DNA of 64,000 nt, taken from the NCBI RefSeq assembly GCF_950023065.1, contig NC_088679.1:26164001-26228000 (forward strand). Direction: 5' to 3'. Shown piece after piece: positions 44,000 through 56,239 of this stretch. The stretch's first letter is position 1. Each line of letters starts with the position of its first letter. The position numbers and the translations under genes were made by a program. This stretch comes from Planococcus citri. Its lineage: Eukaryota; Arthropoda; Insecta; Hemiptera; Pseudococcidae. The notes beneath the pieces are model-generated. The model saw only the letters and a list, made by a program, of their open reading frames with translations. It was not told the DNA's origin and did not search any database.

Positions 44000-46995
44000 T
44001 AATTTGAGACCTGAAATTAAAAAAATAATAAGATTTTTGCTTTACCTAATACATCCAGAAATTGTGTATCTATACAATGTGGTTCCGTAATCGTTTAGGT
44101 ATCTTATGCGTATTTCTGTGCATAATATTATTATAATGTTGCAACGCCTTCGATCTCATTCATTCATTTATTTTTGGAAGGGTGACTGGTTAACTCGTTA
44201 TTTGAAATTTCAATTATCTCTCTTCAGCAGTCCTCTTTTGTCTACTCGTACTTCGTCTATACTTTTCAACTCACACTCCATAAATTTCCGCTCAGCTTTA
44301 CTTGGTAAAGAGTCCAAAAAAAGAAATGAAAGGTAATCACGTTCACTCGTAATCTCATTAGCTTCCAATTACAAACCCATGACACTTTCCAAACCGGTGA
44401 CATTTTTTGCACCGTTGTACACCTGGTGTATAGTGCAGGATGGTCGATGGTGCAATACATGCAGGCAAACTGAGTGAAGCTAGAAAGATACCCATCCACC
44501 ACCCAACAACATGCATTGCTTACCTACTACCATATCTTTTTTGAAAAAGATACACACGCGCAAGGCAGCAGTTGCATTCGTACATGTATTATCATTGTCG
44601 CATTAATAATTCAATACGTGCAACCCGAAAGTACGCGACGAGTACATGCCTTTATGTTCGTGTTATTTTTATTAAACAATATAAACACACTATTACTATT
44701 CCATTAATATGTAAATTCGACGCGCTTTAAACGTGTGTAGCCTGAAGGTCTCCGAGAACGAGTAACAGAGTGAGAAAGAGAGAGTAAGTAAGAAAAACAA
44801 ATCACAAATAAAACACACTATAGGTACGATGAATTTGCATATCGGTACAAAAAATCTCGATTTTTTATCAATCGCACCATCGCGATGAAACGTAACACTT
44901 TTTTTATAATCTGGAAAAGCCGCCTGAACCAGCTGCACGCCTTTTTCTTTTTTTCAAAACCTCGTGTTCCTTTAGTTACTCGTAGGCTTATGTACATGGT
45001 ACACGTTTATGAACAATTGAATCGTCCTCGAGTTCCTTTCTTTTTTTGAAAAACAACACTTTTTAAACAGAGTATGGAGACTGAGATATCTGAGATGAAG
45101 TTGTGGATGCTGAATTGGTCTTTCAAGTCTCCCGACTCTTCCTTCCAGGGCGTCAAGTAGATTCTCCAATAAAATAAAGCCTAATCAGTTATTCACATAT
45201 TAGTGAGCCCAATCCAATACCATAATTATTGAAACCAGGAAAAAAAAAAGTTTCCAAAACGGTTATATTTACTACCGGATTTTTGTACCAACTTGGCATG
45301 AGGCAAATCCACTATACAAATCTGAATGATTATTCAATGTCAATTAATCCTGTATCGAATTTGTCTTTGTTTCAGGTGAGTGTGATTTTTCAGCTTTGCT
45401 GCGTATAATAGGCTATTAACTTGAATGCACCAAAATAAGTAAGTCTTTTTAAATATAAGTGAATAATAAAAAATCGTCTTACCCAGTTTGACGAAGTGGA
45501 GATTATGTACCGTGACTGGAGTTCTATTTTTGTTGACTCGGTGTGAAGGGGGAGGGGGGTTGAGGGTATGTTTTATTTGAGTTTCAAAACGCTGTCGACA
45601 AGATCTTCAAACCATAGGTATAATAATTTCTTCATCTGGTATATTCTTCTATCTACCTGAAATCTGCAATACTTCTGTGACTCTGGATCGAGTACAAGCT
45701 GCCAAATCCAGCAACGAAGTAAAGAGTGCTAGAAAACTTGGCTTCACCATCGTGGGTTATAACTAATTCTTTCAAGTGATCCTTCTTCGTTGTGATTCGT
45801 TTCGAGTACAGGGTTGAGGTCTACTAGATTAAGGCATAATCATATCGTCATTTTTCTTTTAATTTGGCACTAGCGGAATAATATACCCAGATTGTGTCCG
45901 ATGGTTCGCACATATACTAAGTATCTTGTTTTATAAATTGATTTGCTTACTGAGAGATATCCATTTTTGGGCTCCATTACTGTTTCAAACTGTGTACACA
46001 AAGAATTTTTGCAGTTTCTTAAAACATGCCCAAATTTTTCTTTGCACCCTTGCATTATATGAGTATTTAAATGCCTTTTTCGAACAGACTATTGTCTTTA
46101 ACATTGGTTCGAAAATCGCAATTTTTTCCAAGATGATGTTACAGATTCAAATTTTGAGACGATTGAAAAAATGAAACTGCTTTCTTATAGGAAATTGAAT
46201 GTACAGCAAAAAAAGGTTATTATCACTTTTTGCCTATCTACGAATTGGAAATAGATGGAAATTAAGAAAATTCATAAAATGTCAACATGAAAATCAGGGC
46301 GCATTTCTTTTTTTTTCTTTTCAAGCTTGCTCATTTCTTTCAATTTTGAGGGTACTTGGAATGTGTAAAGGATTTTTTTTAAAAAAGAAAATTAATAGCT
46401 CTTTTGCAGATTTGAGGTATCTTCAAAATTAAAGGAGCTGCACTGATTTAAAGTAGGAGAAAAGAGTTAACTTTTTTTTGAAAAAATTGGTTTGTCTCTT
46501 TTAATTTTTGAAATCTCTCAAAGTACTGATTTTTTTCTGTTGAATAATTTAATTTTATCAAAAAAGAAAAAACGTCTACACATTTAAGATGCCTAGCTTT
46601 AAAAACAGGAGGTAGGTAAGCATACTTGAAAAAAAGAAGAAAATTCTCTATTTTTATCTCTGTATTTTTTTGAATTTTCTTGAATACCGTCTACACTCTA
46701 TTGATGGTAGAAAAAAAAGGATAATGACATTTTTTGCTGGAAATTGAATTTTTTACATGAAGGTAACCACTCCATTTCCCCAATCATCTAAAAATTCAAG
46801 CCCTTAACATCAACTCGAAAAAGACAGCGACTATTTGTGAGATGTACCAATACTTCTAATGATCTCTGCATGTTGTGTTAGCGGTGATAATGGCCTTTTA
46901 CCTGCAGGGGCATCACATTACATCATTTCAATAATTCTTAGCTTAATTTTATAGGTATTGAATCAATTTCATTGCTTGTTGCAATTTTCGCAGGA
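44000..46995. other. Stretch without a confident gene
   Basis: Two weak minus-strand blocks were seen. One at about 45060-45165 (NLLDALEGRVGRLERPIQHP) follows an acceptor-like TTTATTTTATTGGAG. The other at about 45962-46055 (GCKEKFGHVLRNCKNSLC) ends at a GTAAGC donor. Neither has a partner or family. A G-rich run lies at 45547-45560. Confidence 0.35.
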
Positions 46996-46998
46996 AAA

Positions 46999-47268
46999 TT
47001 TTATCATTTTTTCCTGGCTATTTGAGAAAATGCGATATTAGTGTATTAATGCGTTTAATGGCCAAGAATATTTAAACTGAAATGATTTATGAAGATACTA
47101 GAATAATTTTACTCCTAAATCTACTGGAAGGAAAATGTCCACTTACTTCATTTATCATTTTTTTCCTGGCTATTTGAAAAATACAATATTAGCTGCAGAT
47201 TTATGAAGATATCAGAATAATTTTACTCCCAAATCTACTGGAAGTAAATGTCCACTTACTTCATTTTC
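46999..47268 (+). repeat. Tandem duplication of a CTTACTTCA-ending unit
   Basis: TTATCATTTTTTCCTGGCTA ... AAATCTACTGGAAGGAAAAT and GTCCACTTACTTCA occur twice, at 46999-47151 and 47152-47268; the second lacks an inner segment. Related shorter pieces recur near 47840 and 47975. Confidence 0.7.
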
Positions 47269-47269
47269 C

Positions 47270-50200
47270 GCTGGAGGCATGACTAGACGCAGCATACCTG
47301 TAGACTATATAATTGAATTTACGAGTAGGTACTCCATTGCCATGCTGATTGCTGGTCAATGTTGATATTTCATGCCACAAATTCACAGTTCTCTGAAGAT
47401 CGGAACATGTGTAGAGAAACGTGTTGGATTGTGTTTTAGAACAATGTCATGAAGTATTCCAAATGTTTGACTTCCACAAGTTTTAAAATCTCGTCATCAT
47501 TAATTGCATTTTATGAAGGAACGGGACAGGTCAATAATGACCCTAGTCTAAGATTTTGGAAATAATCAGTGGGAGTTAATCGTTGCATTCTTCAAAATCT
47601 CTGCGACAAAATTTTTAGATCGCTAGATCATCTCTTCAAGTTTTTCAAAAAGGAGTGAGATCGACTTTTTTGTTGAAACATTTTCTGTCTTCAGTAGTTT
47701 CTAATTGAATTTTTTATAACTTGGAAAGACCTCCAGCACTACATTTACCCAATAAAATGATGAAATGTACGACTTGGGATCGGTTTCCTTTTTCTTGCGA
47801 GTAAGTAATGCTGGTTTGCATAAATTTCTTCATGTTTCTATTGGAAGCAAAATGCCCACTTACCTACTTCATTTTTCCATGAGTATGACTTCGACTAAGT
47901 GTTTCTTTTCTTGCGAGTAATTCTGATTTGAATAAATCTCTATATCATCTTCCGAGGACGAAAATATGTAATGTAATGTTTCTATTGAAAGGAAAATGTC
48001 CTCTTACTGAACTGTGATCATCTTCTTTTGTGCTTAGAATAAAATCTTCTAATGTGAAGCTTTGATATACTTAAACGCCAATATTTTTGTAAAATGATAT
48101 TCCACTTCTCAGATAATGTTTAGACGTGGGAAACAGGACAATTGAATTGCTGAGATCATGTATTGCTGCTAATTCTTCACCAATTTTTAGATGGCAAATC
48201 GTGCTACATTCGAAATACATACTTACATCGCCTTTATTATTCTACTTGATTTTTTTTCTCGCACTTTCTAGCAGTCCTGCAAGTTTGAGAACAATCTATT
48301 GAAAACTTCAAAGATTTTTTCAACAAAGCAGTCAATTTTACTCATTCTGGAGGGATTAGAGGTGAACTAACGATCTGCAAATTTATCACGGGGGTTTTAG
48401 ACCGATATAGAACTAACTTTCACTGGTTGATTTCAAATTGCCAGCCGCCATTTTTAACCACCCATGATCTTTTATTAGTTTTATTGATGAACATGATCGA
48501 TTTTATGTACAAAATCACTTGAATTTCATCTTGTCCATGATTTGTGATTCCAATGCTTAATTCTGTTTGAAGTGGATTCTTTTTGAACGAATTTTGTACA
48601 ATTCAAAAAATGTTGATAGAAGTTTGAAATTATCAATGCCGGATTTTGGTTGTTTTCAAAAAATGAAGATATGTAGAAGTCTACTTGCTTTCTTGTGTTT
48701 CATTTTTTTTTCGGTTGGTTGGTGAATTTCACGTTTTTCATGCACCCGTTTGCGTTTTATTCAGGTTGGTTTGAACTTACCTGACATGTACATTTTGATC
48801 TCGAAATGTTTTTGTATTATAAAAAATAAGGCACTTGCTCGCTTCAACTGTCAAATCTATTGGGTCTTCGTTTATTCAAACTATTCAGTAATGGACTGAC
48901 TTTGGTGCAAGGATGGATGTCCAATTCTTTAAACCACCATCATCTGCAGATGGTCGAACTTATCCATTCCATAAACTTCATCTCATTCCTAGATGTACCC
49001 TGATTACAAGGAATGGTGCCTTTTTGACGATTGCCAACTCCACGTTCTAATCCAATTTACGTGTAAACGTTTTGAAGGGGATTTGTACTCGGCATGTATG
49101 CGATTTCATTTCCAACTCGCGTGATAAATGATATTTTCCCACCATCATTTTCTTTACCGCATTAACGACATGTTTTGCAATCCGTCTAGCACACACCTTC
49201 TCTTCCTCGAACCATTTCAACTCGCCCTTTTCTAGAATACTTAAGCAAAATATGGAATCCCTTATACTCGGGATGATACTCGTATATCATATCAACATAC
49301 GTATAGCTCTACGAATATCTTACGCATTGCGTACAGATAAGTCACAAGAGAAGAAAAAAAATCATAACATTTGGAAGAAAAAAAAAGGTATAAAGTTACT
49401 GGTATTATGGAAATACTTGTACGGCGATCTTTCGACAATACCATGCTCGTATTTTAGCCTTTGAATGTGGTAGCAAGGTTAACGGCTACCTATAAAGAAA
49501 AACTCCCTATGAAATATTTCTCCTATTAAAGATGGTCAGAAAAAGAAAGAAGAGAAAATATGTACCTCGTGTACAGTATGTTTTCTTGTGTATTCCTTCG
49601 TACATTTATTTTTTTGTTAGTGGTGTTGTGAGGTGCTTACGTCTTCCATAATAATATAATGAATAATCTCCTCATCGTAAAAATTGAGATCTTTTATGTC
49701 CTACATAAACTGAAAAATGAGCGTATTGTACGCGTGAAATGATTTAATCAAGTATTATAAGAAATTTTAAGCTTACTAGGGTTTTTTAGAAGCTCAGAAT
49801 CGTTAACTTGTTGTAAGATTATGTGTACAGATACAGAGTTATGGATCTTGTTATATTACCTATCTCATAATAATATCAATAGGTGGATAATATTTTTTGT
49901 GGCTTCTCAAGAAAACCTATGTACCTAATTGAAGTTGGTGATTTTTGGCAAAATAATTTTTGTGCAATTTTTTACTTTTATATTTATTTCGCCGAACGAA
50001 ATTATTAAATGTTATCGCTGGGATGCCTCTTGAGAATCAATTATGTACTCATACAGTTTAGTCAGAATGTGATTAAGTCAAAAATCATGATTTCGAGATA
50101 GATGACGTTTTTAGTGCCCATTTGAAGCCATGATGCACTTGGAGTATGCAACCTGTCCTGCATGTTGCATTAGGTCTACCTCAACACCTACGTGTTGGTT

Positions 50201-50795
50201 TCGCGGTGTAACTCGAATTCGCAGCGCTTCTGCGGCAGAAAAAGTAAACTGACTTATCGCCTTTTGGAAAAACGATTTTTCAGTTTTTCATTTATATGAT
50301 AAAATAGTGGTGCAAATCGATGTAAGTCAACTGTAAATCACGATACAAAAGTAGAAGACCAAAAAAAATCGATTACAAAAAATTTAACCTGTATTTTTAA
50401 CAAAAATTATCCATTTTGGCAATCAAATAAAAACAAAAAGTACCTATATTACGGTACTATCTAAGGATTGAAAAGAAAAAACAATTTTCACAGCTCTACT
50501 TCAACGAACACGGAGTATTACAGTAGGTACAAAAAATTTAACCCATATTTTCAACACCGAATTCAAAGGTTCACTGGATAAATTGTGACTTATCGCGTTT
50601 TGGAAAAACAATTGCGATCTGCAACTTATGGAAAAGCTGGATTGCGAGTAAATAAATAGGTATTTTGGGTAGGTTAGGCATTAAATAGGTGAGATACAAC
50701 CTATAGAACACAATGGCGTGAAAAACTCAATTTTCAAAAAAATTGACTTATCCACTTTTGGAAAACCGCCCTTCGATTGATTCTCTTATTAAAGA
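47270..50795. other. Stretch without a supported gene
   Basis: AT-rich with scattered short frames. A G+C-richer stretch at 48900-49040 has a 30-codon minus-strand frame but no splice support. Confidence 0.4.
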
Positions 50796-50797
50796 AT

Positions 50798-52154
50798 CAG
50801 GGTGTCTAACAGGTACTGCAGGTACTGCAAGTACTGTAAAAGTACTGCATTGAAATCCTCGGTACTGCAAGTACTGTAAAGTACTGCATTTTGCCTGAAA
50901 AGTACTGCATTTTTTCTCATACTCATTTCATTTTTGGCGAAAATTGTGCTTAAAATGGTTAAAAACCACTATTTTTCAAACAAAATTCCACAAAATTTTT
51001 TTTCGCCCTCGCTTTGCTCGGGCAATATTTTGATTTTCTTTTCATATTTCTGAATTTTAAAAAAACTCATAAAAATCACATTATGTTTGGTCAGTTTTCA
51101 TCTATGTGTATACCTTTCAATTTTTCCAACGGACCACCTACCCAAAGTTGTCAAATTATAAAAAGTCAGCAAATTTGCCCAAATGTGCTGATCGTGTTGG
51201 GACTCGTCAATGTCAATAAATTTTGAAAATTTTTAGTCTTAATAAAGAGGTTTGATTACCAACTTTTGTGAGACTTGAATAGCACATTTTAAGAATTTTT
51301 CGCCCTCGCTTCGCTCGGGCTGAATGCAGTTTCTCTTTTTCTGAATTTGTAGGTCTATTGGTTTTTCTTTTACAAAATCAAACTTTCTAAAAATCCATCA
51401 TTCAAACTCAAAAAGATGTTTAAATCCAAAAATAAACTCCTCACATGAAAAAATTTTTTTTTATTGCTCGAAATATGAAAATTTTGAGAGCTTATGCCCT
51501 TACTTCGTTCGGGCTTTTTTGCTTTTCTTTTTTGGAACTGAAATTTATTTTAAAAAATTGTTAAAATTCTGAAATTTTCAAGCCAAAAAAATCAATCTCT
51601 TCCCATAAAAAACCGTGTTCTTTCATTTATCAAAACAGAAATTTTCAAAAGTTTCTGCCCTCGCTAATACGCTCGGGCTACTTTCTTGTTCACTTTTATG
51701 GTTATTATTTTATTTTTTTATTGAAAAATGAAAACGATTTTTTTTCAGTCATAATAAGCTATGAATATATACCCTAATTGTAATTACAAATTATAAATTC
51801 AACTATTCGGATTTCTTCATAATTTTAGCGTTTGAAATTTCAAGTTTTTGCTGCCAAGTGGCAAATTGATGTTTGAAAACTCCTGAAAAAATGGAATTCA
51901 TCTTTTTTAAAAAATTTTTTGAACCTCAAGATATGATAGCTGAAACTGAAAACTGAAAACTGAAAACAAACTGAAATTAACAAGTTTTTCCATGTAAACT
52001 AAAAAATTACTGCTTAATTCCAGCTGTTTCAAAAAGATTATTTTTTGGGGGGGGCGTGTAAGCTGGATTAAAAAAACAAGGTACTGCAAAAAGTACTGCA
52101 AAAAGTACTGCAAAAGTACTGCATTTCTTCCGAGAAATTTTGTTAGACACCCTG
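50798..52154. mobile_element. CAGGGTGTC-ended element with hairpin array (1.36 kb)
   Basis: Ends are CAGGGTGTCTAACA and TGTTAGACACCCTG, perfect 14 bp inverted repeats. AGAAT flanks both sides, a 5 bp target duplication. Next to each end lie same-orientation AAGTACTGCA repeats. The interior carries four spaced copies of a GC-rich hairpin, GCCCTCGCTTCGCTCGGGC, at 51005, 51302, 51496 and 51657; the third and fourth are altered but keep the GCCC/GGGC arms. Sequence between copies is AT-rich and similar from unit to unit. There is no transposase, so it is non-autonomous. Confidence 0.8.
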
Positions 52155-52159
52155 AGAAT

Positions 52160-54090
52160 GTTTGTCGTTGCAGTGCTAGCATTGCTCTGTCTTTGTTTGC
52201 GAATTCATTAAACCATAGGCGCCATTTTTGGTGAAAGTAATTTTCTATAGATGTTGAATCTTTTGAGGGATTTTTTTCAAATACGATATTTCATGCGAGT
52301 TATTTTGTAACGTCGTCATTGCTGTGTTCACGTAATAATAGAAAGATTTTAATGCTGTAGTCGAAACTAAATAAGACTGAATCTGTTTCTCATTCTCTAA
52401 TCTGTATCAACATGTCCTTTTCCTGGTCATCTGACGAATCCTTAAAAAAATATAGTTTGTGGGTATTCGTATTTGCAAATTAGAATGATTATTAATTAAA
52501 TTAATGCAAAAACCTTTTTGCAATCAGTTCGATGATTACTTCAAAATGCTGTTATTCAGGAAGGTATGCGCCTTCGGATTCTCTCTTAGAATGTAGTACA
52601 TATTATGAGGCCTATAGAATCAAATGCCTACTTCTCCACTTTTTTTCGAAAATGAGTTAAGCATGGTTTGGTATACTACAACATGTCCCGCATCTGATGA
52701 AAATGTCAAAATTTGAATTTCGGTCAAGGAAGTATGGTAAAACAGCGTGTAAAGTTAGGGGTTAGAATCAAAACTCTACTTTTTTAATGGAGAAGTCGAG
52801 TTTTCAAACGAACCTGGCGGATTTCGAATGAAGGACTAGTGTTATGCCTTGAAATTAGGCTTGAAATTGAATAAATTCATCAAGTGAGGACCCTTCCCCC
52901 AAAAAACACCTTTCATTTTTATTAACAAAAATTAATTTTTTTTACTTTGAAAAAAAAGGAAAATAATTTCAATTTCCAAATGAATGGTCAAAAATGCAAT
53001 ATTATTTTAATTTCTCAAACTTTCCAAGCTTTCTTCAACTTTTAGCACCATATTACTAGAAAAATTTTTGATTAAGTGCCCTAAAACGATGTAAAAAGTG
53101 TACGGTTGGAGACAAAACTTAACTTCTCCTAACTTCAAACTGCCCAGGAACTCTTACGGCAACGCGTAGGGTAAAACAAACATGTGGGTCACTATCGTCT
53201 TGTTGGTACAAAAATATTAGACATATTACCTCGATATTTTATGTTACGATAAATGCTAGGGAGATTTTTGGCGTTTTTCTCAAAAAGTTCGAAAATGGAG
53301 AAGTAGAGATTTGATTCTAGTGGCCTCTTATTTCGGTATTCTCCGTTGACTTAGGCCATCCATTGCCATCATAATCCAAAGACCATTTTTAGAATTCTGC
53401 TGGGTGGTTAAAAATTTGCAAATCGCTTATTTTTGAGTAAATTTGTATTTTGAATATTTTTCTGTCTCAAATATTTTGCATTAGGTAATTATGTATAAAC
53501 ATCAGATGGTATTATTTCTTGAAAATTGAGAAAATATTTTACGGTGTAGTGGCGTCAATTTTTAGTCATTATTTCCAATTTTGAAAAACATCTATTTTTC
53601 TCGATTTATTAAAATTGGCTATAATCATAAAAAATTGGCACCACTGCATTCCTGAAAGACCGTGTCAGAGAGGATATCTTTTGATGTTTTGGCCTAATTG
53701 ATACGAAATATTTGCGAAGAAAAAATTTCAAAATACGAATTTACTGAAAAACAATCGATTTGCAAATTTTCATATGCTCAATAGAACTCTAAAAGTGGTC
53801 TTGGATTTTTATGCGAATGACCTAGGTTGATGCTAAGCCTCAAATAGAATCTTTTGGAACTGAATAATTTTTTAAAAACCGAATTCAATGTGGGTTAGAG
53901 CGAGCAAATCATGATTTTTTCGAAAAAAATTTTCTTTGAGGGCCCATATGTCTCCTCTGGGAGTATCTCCCGGACTAAAAAATTGTTTGAATGACTTTCA
54001 ATAATTTAATTCAAGATGAAGGTATTGAAGGTCTCCTGTTTTTTCGCGATCCATCCTGATGTACTCGTACATAGTCTTGTCTTTCAATTT
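52160..54090. other. Stretch without a supported gene
   Basis: Contains motif copy 11 (52506-52529) and, at 53410-53720, a diverged copy of the repeat at 14040-14345 (GTCATTATTTCCAATTT, ATATCTTTTGATGTTTTG words). No coding block met the standard. Confidence 0.4.
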
Positions 54091-54094
54091 TTTT

Positions 54095-54190
54095 GTTAGG
54101 GCCAGTTGCACCAACTTGGGTAAGCTTGACCTGTAATACCTGATCAAGTGAACTGCGATAAGAATTTAACTTACCTACTGTTGCATAAAC
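54095..54190 (-). repeat. GGGCCAGTTGCACCAA-type repeat end
   Basis: GGGCCAGTTGCACCAACTTG followed by AAGCTTGACC and ending TTGCATAAACG resembles one terminus of a common insect small repeat. The matching terminus was not found, so it is a fragment. Confidence 0.35.
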
Positions 54191-54535
54191 GTGAGTCAAT
54201 TTAAGTATGTAGATTTCCAGGGGAATTGTACTGTTTGAATGTGAACATCACAATTGGCGTTCATCTTCAATATCCTGTCGCTTTTTATTTCAATACTACT
54301 GGAAATTTCTATAATAAAATAATCCTCGTTCAGTTGTTTTTCTTCACTGGATACTGATTCAAGAAGAATTTTGAATATCAGTCGGGTAATTGATTCGCTG
54401 ACTTGCATTTGTTATTGTTGACATTTGAAGATGATGTTAATCTTGTGCTAAACTCATCCATCCCTCTCCATAACCTTAGCTCAGCACAGTTTGTAATATT
54501 TTTGAAACGGCAAGTACCTAATATGTAATACTGTT

Positions 54536-54715
54536 TCAAATAAAATCGGCACTTTGCTCCGATTCAGAATCATGATTTTGTCGTTCTTCTTCATCCTCCC
54601 GTTCGCCATCGGAATCTTCGTTATGAAAAGCAACGTCTGGTTGCAACGGAAAAAATAAGTCATGTAATTCAAATTCATTTCCTGCAATTTTGGCGTGTTC
54701 TTTGTTGTTGAAAAT
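54536..54715 (-). CDS. Last exon of an unknown acidic protein
   Basis: The minus-strand frame, open from 54715 to TGA 54536-54538, codes EFELHDLFFPLQPDVAFHNE, DSDGEREDEEERQNHDSESE and QSADFI. The dense Asp/Glu stretch in AT-rich DNA is unlikely by chance and resembles acidic tails of nuclear or transposon proteins. A likely acceptor is AAAATTGCAG at about 54686 (entry phase 1). The nearest upstream candidate exon (54802-54876) exits in phase 0, so they are not directly joined. Confidence 0.42.
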   Translation of the reverse strand: MFNNKEHAKIAGNEFELHDLFFPLQPDVAFHNEDSDGEREDEEERQNHDSESEQSADFI

Positions 54716-54801
54716 TTAAACACGCCTGGGTAAAAAGTGAAAAATAAGCAGGTAACAAAATTGCCGACTTGCTGTGCAAGAGTTTCATCCTGATCACTTA
54801 C

Positions 54802-54876
54802 ACAGCAATAAGAGACTACATCCAAGCAACAGCCATTGCACAGTGTATGGGCGGCTACAAGTCTAGAATCCGGGAA
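54802..54876 (-). CDS. Candidate exon, Cys-rich segment
   Basis: A strong donor (TGCTGT then GTAAGTGATC) ends a 75-base block, open only in one frame: FPDSRLVAAHTLCNGCCLDV then VSYCC. The acceptor is TTTTTTGAAAAAAG. The V-A-A-x-x-L-C-N ... L-D pattern faintly recalls the C-terminal helix of Harbinger-type transposases (A-A-C-x-L-H-N), but the His is absent. The plus strand is also open here, so strand choice is uncertain. Confidence 0.28.
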
Positions 54877-54904
54877 CTTTTTTCAAAAAACTTCGCATTG
54901 TGGA

Positions 54905-55270
54905 CATGCAGTAAAATTTTGAATTTTAGAATTTCCAAAAATCGCTACCCCGACGTCCAGATTTTTCCCACCGCGTTGTCGTGGGAAACTTTTGATTCAC
55001 GCGCTTAACCAAAGGCCATGTTTTATTTCCCCTTCCACCAAATTTTTCGCATTTTATTTTTTCGAAGATAATTTAAATTCTTCGTTATAGATGAAAATTT
55101 GAGTAATCTTTGAAAGATACATACAAAAAAATTTAGTTGAACGGAAAAATGAAAGAAGTCTCTTGTGCAAGCGCGTAGATCAGAATTTTCCCACGACCAC
55201 ACAGTGGGAAAAACCTGAGCGTTGAGGTAATGATTTTTGGAAATTCTAAAATTCAGAATTTCACTGCGGA
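54905..55270. repeat. Inverted repeat pair (54905-54990 and 55170-55270)
   Basis: TTTTAGAATTTCCAAAAATC and TTTTTCCCACCGCG...GTGGGAAA on the left are matched in reverse on the right (GATTTTTGGAAATTCTAAAA, GTGGGAAAAACCTGAGCG). The layout suggests a MITE or hairpin of about 370 bases. Confidence 0.55.
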
Positions 55271-55403
55271 AGCTAATTGACAGATTCTAAGCCTAGGATA
55301 TTTTTTGTAAGAATTTTATGACTGGACGCGTGTACCTCATCATGACCAACGTTGCATTTGAAGCAATACTGGTCAATTTTTTAGGCGTCGTCTTTTCTCT
55401 TGA

Positions 55404-55612
55404 AGCCTTCACTCCCGAGTCCTGAGAGTAAGAAAGAATATAAACCCATTTTTAAAAAGTATCATCAAACATGTTGGAAAGTTTCTCTCTCGCTGGAGGG
55501 TTCAACGATTGGATTTGAACTGGAATCGTGATTTGCCAGATGGTTCAAGGACTACCACTGAGATCACTTTCCGTCCAAAGTCCGGGAGGGGGGCATTTCA
55601 TGAAGTTCCCGA
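55404..55612 (+). CDS. Candidate plus-strand exon of unknown protein
   Basis: The plus-strand frame is open from 55404 to a strong CCCGA-GTAAGT donor at 55612, exiting in phase 2. The last part reads FLSRWRVQRLDLNWNRDLPD and GSRTTTEITFRPKSGRGAFH then EVPE. Arg, Asp, Thr and Pro content and raised G+C look coding. The acceptor is not defined. It runs opposite to the minus-strand exons on both sides. The family is not recognised. Confidence 0.38.
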
Positions 55613-55791
55613 GTAAGTTAAATACTGATCGCAGTTCACTCCTACCCCTATTTTTGCAAATCGTTCTACAAAACAGCATATATTTTGAGTACACGGATTT
55701 TTTCTATCTCAGTTGATGTTTTGAAATTCCAGTTAAGCGAAATGCTTTCCGTGGAAAAAAAAAAGTACGTAGTTAATTTAAGAATATTCAC

Positions 55792-56035
55792 ATTTTTTTC
55801 CATCGTATTCATCGCGATCTCCATCTTGGAATTGGAATTATACTGTGCTATTTCAGATTCTGCTTTTGAAGGAGGAGGCCTCACTTTGATAACTTGCTTT
55901 TTAACGTTGTCGGTTTCGGGCGAAAAGTCTAGCTTCCTCTTCAATCCTTTATCTACTGAGGAAGCACTTTGCAATGAAGCTGTCGAGGCTTGTAAGAGTT
56001 CATCCAATTTTTGGTTTGCTTTATAATAAGTGTAT
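55792..56035 (-). CDS. Exon of an unknown nuclear-type protein
   Basis: A clear acceptor (GTTTTTCTCATTTTCAG) opens at 56035. The frame runs 81 codons to a GTGAAT donor at 55792 and stays open further. It codes YTYYKANQKLDELLQASTAS, KGLKRKLDFSPETDNVKKQV and KVRPPPSK. Together with the exon at 56114 this gives W-T-V-K-I-L ... Y-x-Y-Y-K-A-N-Q-K-L. That resembles the conserved N-terminal segment of a large family of uncharacterised arthropod proteins (some with DUF4806), in which Y-x-x-Y-x-x-A-x-x-K-L precedes a basic linker. The similarity is from memory and short. The basic KRK and KK clusters suggest nuclear localisation. Confidence 0.5.
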
Positions 56036-56113
56036 CTGAAAATGAGAAAAACATCATGAGAAAATTGATGTATAACACAGATATCTGAAAACAATTTTAA
56101 AAAATACACGTAC

Positions 56114-56160
56114 CGTGTTTCAGAGTGTAAAATTTTGACTGTCCATTTGTTTCCAACTAC
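56114..56160 (-). CDS. Upstream exon of the 55.8-56.2 kb gene
   Basis: Encodes VVGNKWTVKILHSET plus two bases, ending at an ACG-GTACGT donor. The leftover CG with the first base of 56035 makes Arg, so the phases agree. The tract before its start is weak as an acceptor (AAAAATATAG), and an overlapping frame just upstream (about 56161-56240, ELQVIVKVQVRKKDEKYR) could use that site as a donor instead and also fits the 56035 exon in phase. The 5' structure is therefore ambiguous. Confidence 0.38.
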
Positions 56161-56239
56161 CTATATTTTTCATCTTTTTTACGGACTTGGACTTTAACGA
56201 TCACTTGCAATTCATTTTCATCCAATATATTTTTGGGAT

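Noticed and set aside
55404..55716. Second plus-strand frame at 55528-55716
   Set aside because: It overlaps the better supported frame ending at 55612, and its own sequence is Pro/Leu/Ser-rich without a motif.
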